From: a virus
IMG/VR virus record: IMGVR_UViG_3300009164_000144
Coordinates: 1 to 42,526 of that record
DNA: 42,526 bases
Direction: 5' to 3' (one strand)
Shown: positions 1 to 7,059 of the stretch, piece by piece
How positions within the stretch are numbered: position 1 is the stretch's first letter
Layout: each line of letters begins with the position of its first letter
Position numbers and translations under genes: made by a program
Notes under the pieces: generated by a model
What the model saw: only the letters and a program-made list of their open reading frames with translations
What the model was told of the DNA's origin: nothing
The model's database searches: none

Positions 1-321
1 AATTTTCTTTGGACCAAATCCCTGTCTATCTTCCAAGACAGCAATGTGCTGACGGTTCTCCATGATAGCATCACGGTTCTTTTGGATTTCTTTTTCAAGA
101 TCTTGACGCAGTTTCTCACGTGCCAATTCAGCACCGCTGTTACTTGCTTGTTTATTGTCCGTAGTAACAACCAAACTAACTTTCTGATTTAAAATTGTCA
201 CCTCATGTTGGATAGCACTTAACGATGAAATTAAATATCCAACTGATCCAACTAATAAAGGTAATAGAGCAAACAATAGTTTCTCTACAAATGCACCTTT
301 TTCTTTGTTTTCTTCTGCCAT
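1..321 (-). CDS. Membrane-anchored coiled-coil protein (partial, C-terminus cut by window edge)
   Basis: The reading frame starts at an ATG at 321 (MAEENKEKGAF) and stays open through base 1, so only the first 107 residues are present. One hydrophobic segment (about residues 15-35, LLFALLPLLVGSVGYLI) is followed by a charged, heptad-like stretch rich in Glu, Lys, Arg and Gln, giving a short tail, one membrane anchor and a coiled coil. The layout resembles the protein at 32418-33059, though I see no clear sequence identity. It lies directly downstream of the endolysin, so it could belong to the lysis cassette (for example a holin-like protein), but nothing in the sequence proves that. Function unknown. 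Confidence 0.65.
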   Translation of the reverse strand, partial: MAEENKEKGAFVEKLLFALLPLLVGSVGYLISSLSAIQHEVTILNQKVSLVVTTDNKQASNSGAELAREKLRQDLEKEIQKNRDAIMENRQHIAVLEDRQGFGPKKI

Positions 322-343
322 TTTTCGCTCCTTAGTACTTTTA

Positions 344-967
344 TTAAGCACCTAGAACATGTAGTGCATGTTCGTAGTGTTTGATACGATCTTCTAAACC
401 AATGTAACCACCATTGATTTTTCGGGTCATTGTTTTAATATCGCCGGCGTCGGCCTGTACATTTAAATTATTGCTTTCCCAGAACCAGCAGGCACTTTGT
501 ACAGCACCTTCAAATGTGGCTAAAAATTCTGGAATATCTTCTACAGGTGTTTCTATACTTTCTGCAAACCGGGTATAGTTATCCTTGCCAGTGAGCTGAA
601 TTAATCCACGACCGCAATACTTGTAGCCATCACCACTATGCTCGTCGCCATTGCCCATACGATTAGCATAGACTCGATTGGCAATCATTTCTTGCTTGCC
701 TGCATATGCATTGGCTAAATCGTCACTGGGAAAATACTTAGGAAATACCTTACGTAAGGTTACAGCACGATAGTTTAAGTTTTCTTTTAAAAATACAAAC
801 CCGCCACTTTCATGAGCGCATTGTGCAAGGAATGCTGCTACTCTGTTTGGGGTATTAATATCGTAATCCGGAAGGGCTAATTCTAGTGCATGATACCAAT
901 GGTCAAGATAGGGATTTTTTGGAAGTAATTGAGATAGTTGTTCAATTGATAAAATAAAATCTGACAT
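344..967 (-). CDS. Endolysin, glycoside hydrolase family 19 (chitinase/muramidase-like)
   Basis: A 207-residue soluble protein of the GH19 lysozyme type used by many phages to cut peptidoglycan glycan strands. Residues 50-57 read CAHESGGF, with the expected catalytic Glu at 53; KENLNY follows with the second conserved Glu at 62; and GRGLIQLTGKDNY at 119-131 is the hallmark substrate-cleft motif. The length is normal for a single-domain phage GH19 endolysin. There is no signal peptide, so it needs a holin or another membrane lesion to reach the wall. A strong AAGGAG site lies a few bases before the ATG, inside the end of the upstream 38-residue gene. It sits immediately downstream of that membrane microprotein and the spanin pair, forming a lysis cassette. 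Confidence 0.93.
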   Translation of the reverse strand: MSDFILSIEQLSQLLPKNPYLDHWYHALELALPDYDINTPNRVAAFLAQCAHESGGFVFLKENLNYRAVTLRKVFPKYFPSDDLANAYAGKQEMIANRVYANRMGNGDEHSGDGYKYCGRGLIQLTGKDNYTRFAESIETPVEDIPEFLATFEGAVQSACWFWESNNLNVQADAGDIKTMTRKINGGYIGLEDRIKHYEHALHVLGA

Positions 968-970
968 GAT

Positions 971-1087
971 TTACTCCTTACGAAATATAGCTAAAACTTT
1001 AGCCTGTATATTTTTAGCAAATTCGGGTTGTGGAAAATTCCACCCTACAAATGCACCTAGTGCTAACCAAAACAATGTTTCTAACAT
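971..1087 (-). CDS. 38-residue membrane microprotein in the lysis cassette
   Basis: A short gene between the o-spanin and the endolysin: ATG at 1087, TAA at 971-973, preceded by a good AAGGAG ribosome-binding site about 6 nt upstream. The protein begins MLETLFWLALGAFVGW, a single hydrophobic helix, and ends with a basic tail (QAKVLAIFRKE). The stop codon lies four bases before the endolysin ATG, and the ribosome-binding site of the endolysin is inside this gene, so the two are probably translationally coupled. The position and single helix would fit a pinholin-like or lysis-regulating peptide, but similar short proteins also occur outside lysis cassettes in T4-like phages of aquatic bacteria. 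Role unproven. Confidence 0.7.
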   Translation of the reverse strand: MLETLFWLALGAFVGWNFPQPEFAKNIQAKVLAIFRKE

Positions 1088-1088
1088 A

Positions 1089-1370
1089 TTAATCTCCTTG
1101 TACTTCTTCAAATATTTTCTTCTGTGCCTGGTACCATTCTATCCATGCATCACTTTTTACAGCACATTCATAATATGTTGTATAATTTAATGTAACAGTT
1201 TTTGTAAAATCAATAATACTAACTGAATCACCTTCTATAGTTTTTAACTGCGGACATTTTTCCATTATTAATATAGGAGCGTCGGGAAATCTAACAGTAA
1301 CTGGTACGGTAGTACTACATCCTGCAATTAATAAAATAGATGCAATGGCAAGTAATTTAATTAATTTCAT
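1089..1370 (-). CDS. Outer-membrane spanin lipoprotein (o-spanin, Rz1-like)
   Basis: A 93-residue lipoprotein precursor. The N-terminus MKLIKLLAIASILLIAGC has a basic start, a hydrophobic core and a lipobox ending at Cys18; Ser/Thr at the next positions favour outer-membrane sorting. The mature part contains two further cysteines. In two-component spanins the o-spanin is anchored to the outer membrane and pairs with the inner-membrane i-spanin to fuse the membranes in the last step of Gram-negative lysis. Its ATG overlaps the TGA of the i-spanin gene by four bases (ATGA), typical of spanin pairs, and it lies just before the endolysin. It is somewhat larger than the classical lambda Rz1. The assignment rests on the lipobox plus context. 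Confidence 0.8.
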   Translation of the reverse strand: MKLIKLLAIASILLIAGCSTTVPVTVRFPDAPILIMEKCPQLKTIEGDSVSIIDFTKTVTLNYTTYYECAVKSDAWIEWYQAQKKIFEEVQGD

Positions 1371-1828
1371 TTATTAGCCTCGATGGGTTGATTTAATGCT
1401 GCTGCATTGTGTGTATTAACAATAATTTGCGGAATAGGGCAATTTTCTACAAACTTGATAACTTCTCGATCTTTAACTACTTCACGATCAACATAGTTGA
1501 TAATATCGTCACCGCGTGTTCTAACCAGTTCAAGTTTCTTAACAGTTTTAGTTACAATTTGAACATTGGTTTCTTGGCTTTTTGCTTCAGCTTCTGCAAC
1601 CTTGACCTGCATTTCTGCCACACGGGCTTCCCATGCTGCTTGATTACTCATTGCACCTTCAAACCATACGCCTGTTACAATTAGTAATATTGCTCCAACT
1701 TGTATAGGCAATCGGTAAGTACTAATAACTGGTATGAATTTTAATACAAGACTAGCAAGTAATCCTAATACACCTGCTAACAGTATGGCATGGAATATCC
1801 AATCGGGTAAAAAATTCATTAGCCACAT
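1367..1828 (-). CDS. Inner-membrane spanin (i-spanin, Rz-like)
   Basis: A 153-residue protein with two hydrophobic helices near the N-terminus (about residues 12-33 and 42-60), followed by a long heptad-rich periplasmic segment (roughly 65-130, ARVAEMQVKVAEAEAKSQE) and a short C-terminal tail with one cysteine (FVENCPIP). A membrane anchor plus a periplasmic coiled coil is the i-spanin plan; classical Rz has one helix, so the second is a variation. The start ATG overlaps the stop of the upstream gene (TAATG) and the stop overlaps the o-spanin start (ATGA). Transcription and translation are therefore coupled through the cassette. Confidence 0.75.
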   Translation of the reverse strand: MWLMNFLPDWIFHAILLAGVLGLLASLVLKFIPVISTYRLPIQVGAILLIVTGVWFEGAMSNQAAWEARVAEMQVKVAEAEAKSQETNVQIVTKTVKKLELVRTRGDDIINYVDREVVKDREVIKFVENCPIPQIIVNTHNAAALNQPIEANK

Positions 1829-2442
1829 TATCTAATTCCTGCTGCTATTCTTAAACTCTCTGTAAAATCATTTTTAGGTGCTTCTGTATTAACGTTAATA
1901 CCAGCAGCGGTTTTCAATTGATCTATGGAGTTTTGTTTTTGTTTGTTCTTAGCTCTATATTGGGCCGGTGTGTTTGGGATAGCCAAATCCAATGATTCCT
2001 GATCGATAGCAATTGGAGTTTTTAAATTAGAGTATTCCAATTGCCATGAATCCATTTTATTTCCGGTTAACTGCTCTAAGTCTCGGAACATTTTCATTAA
2101 GTTTTCTGGCACATCCGGTGTGCGTTCCATCTCAACAAATACTAGATACGATCCATCAAATAGTTCACCAGAACTAACATCGGCATCTGCTACCCATTCG
2201 TATCCTTTTTCAATAAAATTAACAAGATCGACAGCTGGTTGTTTACTTTGTAGTTGGAACGTTATAACTACAATTTCGTCGTCTGTTCCCATTTTACTTT
2301 TGTATTCGTCGATAGTCACGCGAGTAGAAACCAAACGATCAAGATCGCCGTGTTCGAGCCCTTCTTCTAAGGGCTTATTAAATGTTTGGTTGTGAAAATG
2401 TATTTTGTTCATTTGGTAATCCGCTTTGATCTTTGTAAACAT
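1828..2442 (-). CDS. Conserved phage protein of unknown function
   Basis: A 204-residue acidic soluble protein with no signal peptide or membrane segment. The middle (about 60-115) has alternating hydrophobic residues suggesting a beta-rich fold; the C-terminal third is Lys/Gln/Asn-rich and contains a short duplicated phrase (LKTAAGINV and LRIAAGIR), the second copy at the very end. The duplicated tail may be a protein-binding or virion-incorporation signal, but that is a guess. The start is uncertain: the ATG at 2442 overlaps the upstream gene by 65 bases, and an internal ATG at 2412 (MNKIHFHNQ) would shorten the overlap to 35. It overlaps the i-spanin start at its 3' end. I do not recognise the family. 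Confidence 0.75.
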   Translation of the reverse strand: MFTKIKADYQMNKIHFHNQTFNKPLEEGLEHGDLDRLVSTRVTIDEYKSKMGTDDEIVVITFQLQSKQPAVDLVNFIEKGYEWVADADVSSGELFDGSYLVFVEMERTPDVPENLMKMFRDLEQLTGNKMDSWQLEYSNLKTPIAIDQESLDLAIPNTPAQYRAKNKQKQNSIDQLKTAAGINVNTEAPKNDFTESLRIAAGIR

Positions 2443-2926
2443 CGTCCTCTAGTCCAACTTCGTATGCTTGTTCAATGTCCTCAATGTCAATTGTTTCTGA
2501 TTCTAATTCGAGACTGCCTTGATGTATATCATGCATTAATTGTTTAGGCATAGTAATAGTTACTAGCCAAATTTGTTTTTTTGCTAATTTTGGAACTTTT
2601 GTACCCGATTTGAAATCCGACGGGTCGTCAACATGTACAGAATATGCTAAAGATTCTTCTTGGTATGTGACGTTGCACTTATAATCAAGCAACCTCTCGC
2701 CGCCGCGTGGATCGGGCATTAAATTATAAGGCCACATAAATGTGCAAGTAACGAAATATTTTTCGTAAATAGGACCCTCGACTAGTTCGCCTTTGTTCCA
2801 ATTTTTAAATACATAAGTGTCAAGTTCATCTAATACACGTTCAAAATCCATAAGACTTTCTAACGCACTGTTGGTCATATAGATATTTTTTGTATTTGCA
2901 ATAACATCTTTAATGTGTTTGGCCAT
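2378..2926 (-). CDS. Conserved phage protein of unknown function
   Basis: A 182-residue acidic protein, soluble, with several tryptophans and an Asp/Glu-rich C-terminal third (ESETIDIEDIEQAYEVGLED). The N-terminus is helical (MAKHIKDVIANTKNIYMTNSA) and the centre beta-rich. The start is supported by an AAGGGCGGA site six bases before the ATG. An AATAAATAA late-promoter-like motif lies 19 nt upstream, which suggests a late (virion or assembly) gene. Its 3' end overlaps the next gene by 35-65 bases depending on which start that gene uses, so the two are co-expressed and may act together. No catalytic motif is visible, and I do not recognise the family. Confidence 0.8.
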   Translation of the reverse strand: MAKHIKDVIANTKNIYMTNSALESLMDFERVLDELDTYVFKNWNKGELVEGPIYEKYFVTCTFMWPYNLMPDPRGGERLLDYKCNVTYQEESLAYSVHVDDPSDFKSGTKVPKLAKKQIWLVTITMPKQLMHDIHQGSLELESETIDIEDIEQAYEVGLEDDVYKDQSGLPNEQNTFSQPNI

Positions 2927-2944
2927 ATCCGCCCTTGTTTAAAT

Positions 2945-2951
2945 TATTTAT
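2945..2951 (-). promoter_or_regulatory. Late-promoter-like motif (ATAAATA)
   Basis: On the - strand the sequence reads AATAAATAATT, matching the NATAAATAN late-promoter consensus of T4-like phages, 19 nt before the start at 2926. One of a series of such motifs with similar spacing in this window. Confidence 0.55.
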
Positions 2952-3074
2952 TACTTTTTCAAGTATACTATATTTACCAAACTGTGCAGGCTTGAGCTAG
3001 TGTTTGAGTACAGCTTAATACTTAGTCCTAATAAAAAAATGTAATCTACTAGTAAAACCCGCAGGCAGATAGCC

Positions 3075-3081
3075 TTAAATA
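3075..3081 (+). promoter_or_regulatory. Variant late-promoter-like motif (TTAAATA) before phoH
   Basis: CTTAAATATTT lies 23 nt before the phoH start codon, the same spacing seen for the ATAAATA motifs elsewhere in the window, but with one mismatch to the consensus. A strong AGGAGG ribosome-binding site follows. The 2952-3074 stretch upstream also holds possible sigma-70 boxes (TTGAGT with a poor -10), so early expression cannot be excluded. Confidence 0.35.
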
Positions 3082-3103
3082 TTTTTGTGCGCAGGAGGCA
3101 CAG

Positions 3104-3898
3104 ATGAATCAAAATCAAAATCTATTAAATTTCAGGAGAATCCATTTGTCATCATCAGCTAAACGTAAACAACCTAGCCGCTCGTCCCGTAATCAATATA
3201 AAGAAGTAGATAATAATGTAGTAGGAATCAACGATTTTAGTCGCAGCAAACGTCAAGTTACATTACTACCAAAAACACTCAAACAGGAAGAATACATCGA
3301 TTTACTAATAAACCCAAAGAAACTTATAATTTTTGCCACAGGCCCTGCAGGCACTGGCAAAACAATGTTGGCTGTAATGGCCGCAATCAAAGCCTACAAA
3401 GAAGGTCAAATTAATAAAATTATTATAACCAGACCTGCCGTGGGTGTAGATGATGAGCAGCACGGATTCCTTCCGGGGGATCTTAATGCTAAAATGGAGC
3501 CCTGGACTCGCCCAATTATGGACGTCATAGGCGAATACTATTCAACCCGTGAAATCGCAGATATGCTAGCTAACCAAACCATAGAGATCTCTCCCCTAGC
3601 ATATATGAGAGGCAGAAACTTTAAGCGTAGTTGGATCATCTTTGATGAATCTCAAAACGCCACACTTAACCAGATGAAGATGGTTCTTACTCGCCTCAGC
3701 GAAGGGTCTAAATTAGTAGTCACCGGTGACTTACATCAAATGGATAGAAAATTTGAAGCAGACAATGGCCTAAGAGATTTTATTGACCGACTAGAAAAAT
3801 CTGGTAGTTCGGCAATTGCCAATGTTAACTTTTCTCGACGAGATGTACAACGGCATCCTGTTGTTGCGGAGGTACTAAAATTATACGGAGAAAATTAA
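3104..3898 (+). CDS. phoH: PhoH-like P-loop ATPase
   Basis: A 264-residue cytoplasmic P-loop NTPase of the PhoH family, very common in T4-like phages of aquatic bacteria. GPAGTGKT at 80-87 is the Walker A motif; WIIFDESQN around 177-185 is the Walker B region; LVVTGDLHQMD is the conserved sensor motif; and the C-terminal FSRRDVQRHP carries the expected arginines. The first 50 residues are basic and low in complexity. The start is fixed by an AGGAGG site six bases before the ATG. It is one of only two rightward genes here and converges on the 3925-4485 gene across a shared terminator. Despite the name, regulation by phosphate is not general in phages, and its molecular role (probably RNA-linked) is unsettled. 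Confidence 0.95.
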   Translation: MNQNQNLLNFRRIHLSSSAKRKQPSRSSRNQYKEVDNNVVGINDFSRSKRQVTLLPKTLKQEEYIDLLINPKKLIIFATGPAGTGKTMLAVMAAIKAYKEGQINKIIITRPAVGVDDEQHGFLPGDLNAKMEPWTRPIMDVIGEYYSTREIADMLANQTIEISPLAYMRGRNFKRSWIIFDESQNATLNQMKMVLTRLSEGSKLVVTGDLHQMDRKFEADNGLRDFIDRLEKSGSSAIANVNFSRRDVQRHPVVAEVLKLYGEN

Positions 3899-3902
3899 TA
3901 AC

Positions 3903-3931
3903 AAAATAAATGGGCCTAGCCCATTTATTTT
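3903..3931. terminator. Bidirectional intrinsic terminator between convergent genes
   Basis: A perfect 13-bp inverted repeat (AAAATAAATGGGC / GCCCATTTATTTT) with a 3-nt loop, flanked by A-rich and T-rich ends so that it works on both strands. It lies directly after the phoH stop and overlaps the stop codon of the convergent leftward gene. Confidence 0.85.
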
Positions 3932-4485
3932 ATGTTCAAGTGTTTAAAATACTCGTAATGTTTTTCTAACGTCCATGTCGTTGGATCTATAGCGGTCCCA
4001 TCATGTGTTTGATACTTTGCATCAAACACATTGGTATAACGTTCAAACGGCAACCACATGTTAGGAGTCTTACTAGACCAACCTGCATCTTTGAGCATTG
4101 CATGTTTAGCACGACTTAATCTTACTGTGGGCGCATTTAATGCTTGCTCGATGGTGATTGCACTAGCCAGCAGCAAATCACGAATACGACTTGCTGGTAT
4201 CAGGTGTTCAAAGTCGCACTCGTCGTCGGCGTCAACTTCATGATAATGTGCTTTCATGCCGTCCCGTTGTTCAATGCAGTATTCATGATATCTACGTAGG
4301 TAGTATTCAATGTCTTTACGAATTTCTTGTAGCCATTGCTGGTCATTTTTAACAGACTGATATTCAATTAACAATTTTTCAATTTGTATTAAACATCGTT
4401 TAGCAAGTGTCCTATAGGTATCGGGGCTACGTTTAGTTTTACCATACACTGGTGCCGTAAAAGCCTCGAGCAAATCTTTAATCAT
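3925..4485 (-). CDS. Phage protein of unknown function, possible HNH-like motif
   Basis: Starting at the ATG at 4485 (MIKDLLEAF) the protein has 186 residues; a GAGG site lies about 6 nt upstream, and a longer frame from 4518 lacks a good site and overlaps the previous gene more. The protein is charged and soluble, with a helical N-terminal half rich in Tyr/Arg and a central DDECDFEHLIPASRIRDL. FEHLIPASR faintly resembles the first half of an HNH-nuclease motif (H followed by P and a helix), but a complete HNH finger is not evident. It is the last gene of a three-gene overlapping operon with a ParB-like protein, ending in the bidirectional terminator. Function unassigned. Confidence 0.75.
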   Translation of the reverse strand: MIKDLLEAFTAPVYGKTKRSPDTYRTLAKRCLIQIEKLLIEYQSVKNDQQWLQEIRKDIEYYLRRYHEYCIEQRDGMKAHYHEVDADDECDFEHLIPASRIRDLLLASAITIEQALNAPTVRLSRAKHAMLKDAGWSSKTPNMWLPFERYTNVFDAKYQTHDGTAIDPTTWTLEKHYEYFKHLNIK

Positions 4486-5023
4486 TGGTATCCTCAAATA
4501 AATTGTTCCATAAATCAACGCTTACAAATGCCTTGCCGTCAATATATGCTTCGTCTTTAATATTACCAATTGGCTTGTATCCAAATTGATCAACGTGTTC
4601 TTTTATTAGCTTTCTTTCAAGTTGCTTAACATGCCATTTTTTATCTGACGCATTGGGACTTTGAATTTCAGTTTGATCCATGATAATAATTTTCATACCG
4701 TTACGATTTAAATGATTACCTGTCTGTGCAAAATATTCAGCATCAATATCAATCATATCTTTACCACTAGACCCGTGCAGTCTAATACCCCATCCGTCTA
4801 GGTTACCAGCCTGCCGATAAATTCTCTCTCCGGAATCCGAAGTAGTATTAGATGGAATGCTCAGTCCATATTTAATAACAATGCCGTTGAATATAAATGC
4901 ATAGACATAATCAGAAATTTTTAAAGATTTCATAGCCTTTAAAATTTCTGAATAATGCCGCATTTCACCAAGGTCGAACTCCCATGTAGGGCACGGGTCC
5001 CCGGTTATATATTTTACGCTCAT
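4478..5023 (-). CDS. Phage protein, possibly GIY-YIG nuclease-like
   Basis: A 181-residue soluble protein. Around residues 40-70 it reads VYAFIFNGIVIKYGLS followed at some distance by GERIYRQ, which resembles the order of elements in GIY-YIG nuclease domains (a Tyr-containing first strand, an IK-x-G-x-S strand, then an Arg on the next helix). The canonical GIY and YIG triplets are not intact, so this is a weak structural guess. The ATG overlaps the TGA or TAA region of the ParB-like gene by four bases, and its end overlaps the next gene by eight, so all three are translationally coupled. If the guess holds, the operon would pair a DNA-binding ParB-like protein with nuclease-like partners. Confidence 0.75.
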   Translation of the reverse strand: MSVKYITGDPCPTWEFDLGEMRHYSEILKAMKSLKISDYVYAFIFNGIVIKYGLSIPSNTTSDSGERIYRQAGNLDGWGIRLHGSSGKDMIDIDAEYFAQTGNHLNRNGMKIIIMDQTEIQSPNASDKKWHVKQLERKLIKEHVDQFGYKPIGNIKDEAYIDGKAFVSVDLWNNLFEDTND

Positions 5024-6081
5024 ACTATTTCCTGATTTAATTGTGGGATTAAGCCGTCTGCAATGTTATCTTCAATGATACCCATAGTAGAACCTGCACC
5101 ATGATATGGAAGATTAATAGTGCCACCTGCCAGCAAATAAATTTCACGCAAAAAATTACTCATTGCTTCAGGAGCACTCCAGCTGGCACCCGGACGAACA
5201 TGTGCCCATTGTATTTTGGCTTTGGAGTGAATTGTTCCTGAACTGTTGAATACTGTCTTTACAATTTTTAATACTTCTTTCATCCAGCCTGCAGGCATTG
5301 CAGTAGTTTCTACCCTTGCTAACTTATGCAATTCCAACAGACCAATGTAGACACCCTGATCAATTTCCTCACCAATTGGAAATACTTCTTTAATGGTACT
5401 AAGTATTTCTAACAATACTTTACCGCTGTCATCAACCTCAATACCTTTTTGGGCATACTTAAAGTGACTAAAATAATAATCGTTGTCTCCACGAAGATTA
5501 TCACTATTGCGTGACCCTTTGTCTTGTAAGTCAATTCTGGCAGAGTCAAATTGATCTTGCATTATTTTAGCACGAACTACTTTAACATCTCGACTACCGT
5601 TTTTATAACGTACCAATGCATTACGATGCAAGTCGCCAGGTGTCAGACGCTTAACACCAGTGTCATTAAGCATTTCAAATGCATAGCTGGCAAAATTAGG
5701 ATCGTCTGTTTCTACCACAGCACATGGAATTTCTGTGAATCCTAAAATGCCAGCTGCAATAGTACGATGTTGTGCATCATACAAATATGTATTCGGCTTA
5801 CCAATAAAGCGACATGCAGACCCAGGCGAACAAATACGCGGATCCCACTTACGCATGATATTGATAATATGCTTGTGAATAACATCACGTTGTACTTCAT
5901 AGTCAATCCAAAGATCTTCAATCTTTAACATTGCGCTAATGGGGAATTTATGTGATAAAGCCTGGGCACGAGCTTGCCAGGCATTAATATCTTTTTGTGT
6001 TACACCGTAGTGTGCTTTGAGTTGGTTTTCGACTTCGGCGATAACGTCGGTCAGTTTACGTGTGAGGCGTTTTGCAGCCAT
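5020..6081 (-). CDS. ParB-like (ParB/sulfiredoxin fold) DNA-associated protein
   Basis: Read from the ATG at 6081 (MAAKRLTRKL), which has an AAGGAGC site at ideal distance, the protein has 353 residues. A longer frame to 6168 has no such site and would run over the probable transcription start. The recognisable core is IEDLWIDYEVQRDV followed by YLYDAQHRTIAAGILGF and IPCAVVETDD, matching the ParB-like nuclease-domain pattern (a positioning strand, then D-x-QHR-x-x-A and a strand with V/I and D). Such proteins bind DNA or nucleotides, and some nick DNA or act in DNA-modification systems. The C-terminal two thirds is not recognised. It is the first gene of an early operon behind a consensus promoter at 6177-6205. 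Confidence 0.8.
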   Translation of the reverse strand: MAAKRLTRKLTDVIAEVENQLKAHYGVTQKDINAWQARAQALSHKFPISAMLKIEDLWIDYEVQRDVIHKHIINIMRKWDPRICSPGSACRFIGKPNTYLYDAQHRTIAAGILGFTEIPCAVVETDDPNFASYAFEMLNDTGVKRLTPGDLHRNALVRYKNGSRDVKVVRAKIMQDQFDSARIDLQDKGSRNSDNLRGDNDYYFSHFKYAQKGIEVDDSGKVLLEILSTIKEVFPIGEEIDQGVYIGLLELHKLARVETTAMPAGWMKEVLKIVKTVFNSSGTIHSKAKIQWAHVRPGASWSAPEAMSNFLREIYLLAGGTINLPYHGAGSTMGIIEDNIADGLIPQLNQEIV

Positions 6082-6176
6082 ATATGCTCCTTGGGTTAAA
6101 TCGGAGCACCATGCTCCTACCGCTACTTGAACAAATGACGCACTATGCACCCTACGTTCTCCTAGCAAGTTCTTCT

Positions 6177-6205
6177 ATTATAAGGCAAAAACTGCCTATT
6201 GTCAA
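6177..6205 (-). promoter_or_regulatory. Perfect consensus sigma-70 promoter with inverted repeat in the spacer
   Basis: On the - strand: TTGACA (6200-6205), a 17-nt spacer, and TATAAT (6177-6182), an exact match to the housekeeping promoter. The spacer contains AGGCA and TGCCT in inverted orientation (6183-6187 and 6193-6197), a possible operator. Transcription would start near 6170 and drive the 6081-3925 operon. Confidence 0.85.
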
Positions 6206-6223
6206 CCTCTTTTTGAGGTTTTT

Positions 6224-6811
6224 TTACGGGATAAACGTAACAATATTGTATATTTCCCGCCAGTTTTTAACGGTTGTATACTGAGCACTAGGTTTGTCCA
6301 TGTTATGCCCGTGTTCCATTAATATACTAGATAATCCCATTGAATTACCCGTTATAGCATTGTCAATTTTATCCTCAATCCACCAAAGTTTTGAACCTTT
6401 ATAAGGTGCAAGAGCTTGATCCTTGTCTGCACCTGTGTCTAAGAAAACAAATTTCTCAAATGCAGTCTTACCAAATAATTTGCGTAAGTTCATTTTACGT
6501 AGTTCTTGGGCATTTTTATCTGCACTCAAACTAGTAATACAATGAAACACATAACCATGTTCTTCATGCAGACGTTTAACATAGTACATACTATCTCTAA
6601 GTGCTGGCAAGAATCCAATGGCAGCACTTTCGTTGAACATTTTAATTAATTTCTTACTTTGTTCAACATCAATGCCATATCGTTTGCCTATGCAGTATTT
6701 CAAATTGCCACCTTCTTGTTTGGCAAATCCGTGTTGCTGCATCCAAATATCAAATGCGTATTCCCAGTCTAACAATACTCCATCTGCATCAGTAAGTATA
6801 ATTTTTTCCAT
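6224..6811 (-). CDS. HAD-superfamily phosphatase, 5'(3')-nucleotidase-like
   Basis: The ATG at 6811 overlaps the upstream stop (TAATG) and gives 195 residues starting MEKIILTDADGVLLDW. DADGVLLDW contains the catalytic DxD of HAD phosphohydrolases (first Asp nucleophile, second Asp general acid). The phrase CITSLSAD is motif II (conserved Thr/Ser), Lys residues around KLFGKTAFEKFVF may supply motif III, and WWIEDKIDNA is motif IV with the metal-binding acidic pair. Size and motif spacing fit phage nucleotidases or deoxynucleotidases that recycle nucleotides, though substrate cannot be read from the sequence. The frame could be extended upstream to 6838, but the overlap and the protein fold favour 6811. 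Confidence 0.8.
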   Translation of the reverse strand: MEKIILTDADGVLLDWEYAFDIWMQQHGFAKQEGGNLKYCIGKRYGIDVEQSKKLIKMFNESAAIGFLPALRDSMYYVKRLHEEHGYVFHCITSLSADKNAQELRKMNLRKLFGKTAFEKFVFLDTGADKDQALAPYKGSKLWWIEDKIDNAITGNSMGLSSILMEHGHNMDKPSAQYTTVKNWREIYNIVTFIP

Positions 6812-7059
6812 TATCGTCCCTGGTTGCGTAATATCCAAGCTCTGATTGTTTCAATGTTATTTTCAAGTCGCCGATTTTTCATTTCTAAATATTCTAATCG
6901 TTGACGCATAACAGACATCTCTGCAGACACCGATTCAACTGATTGTTTAGTGTCTTTGAGTTCTTTAACTTGACCTAATAGCGTCGGAGGTGGTGGCGCA
7001 TTGGGATCTCTTACCCTGGTCTTTTTTTGCCGATATAATTTATTAAGCAGCGGGTTCAT
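6811..7059 (-). CDS. Small coiled-coil phage protein
   Basis: An 82-residue basic protein. The N-terminal 30 residues are basic and proline-rich (RQKKTRVRDPNAPPPP); residues 32-75 form a continuous heptad-type helix (VKELKDTKQSVESVSAEMSV and onward), and it ends in RNQGR. The form suggests an oligomerising adaptor or scaffold. Its start lies inside the end of the upstream gene (17-base overlap) and its stop overlaps the start of the HAD gene (TAATG), so all three are coupled. No enzymatic motif; function unknown. Confidence 0.75.
   Translation of the reverse strand: MNPLLNKLYRQKKTRVRDPNAPPPPTLLGQVKELKDTKQSVESVSAEMSVMRQRLEYLEMKNRRLENNIETIRAWILRNQGR

Noticed and set aside
966-1190. Plus-strand 74-residue hydrophobic frame across the lysis genes
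   Set aside because: Antisense to the o-spanin and the 38-residue gene, no ribosome-binding site.
6204-6225. Plus-strand terminator (AACCTC / GAGGTT followed by seven T)
   Set aside because: No rightward gene would use it, and on the coding strand the hairpin has no U-tract; it may simply sit next to the -35 box. Left unannotated.
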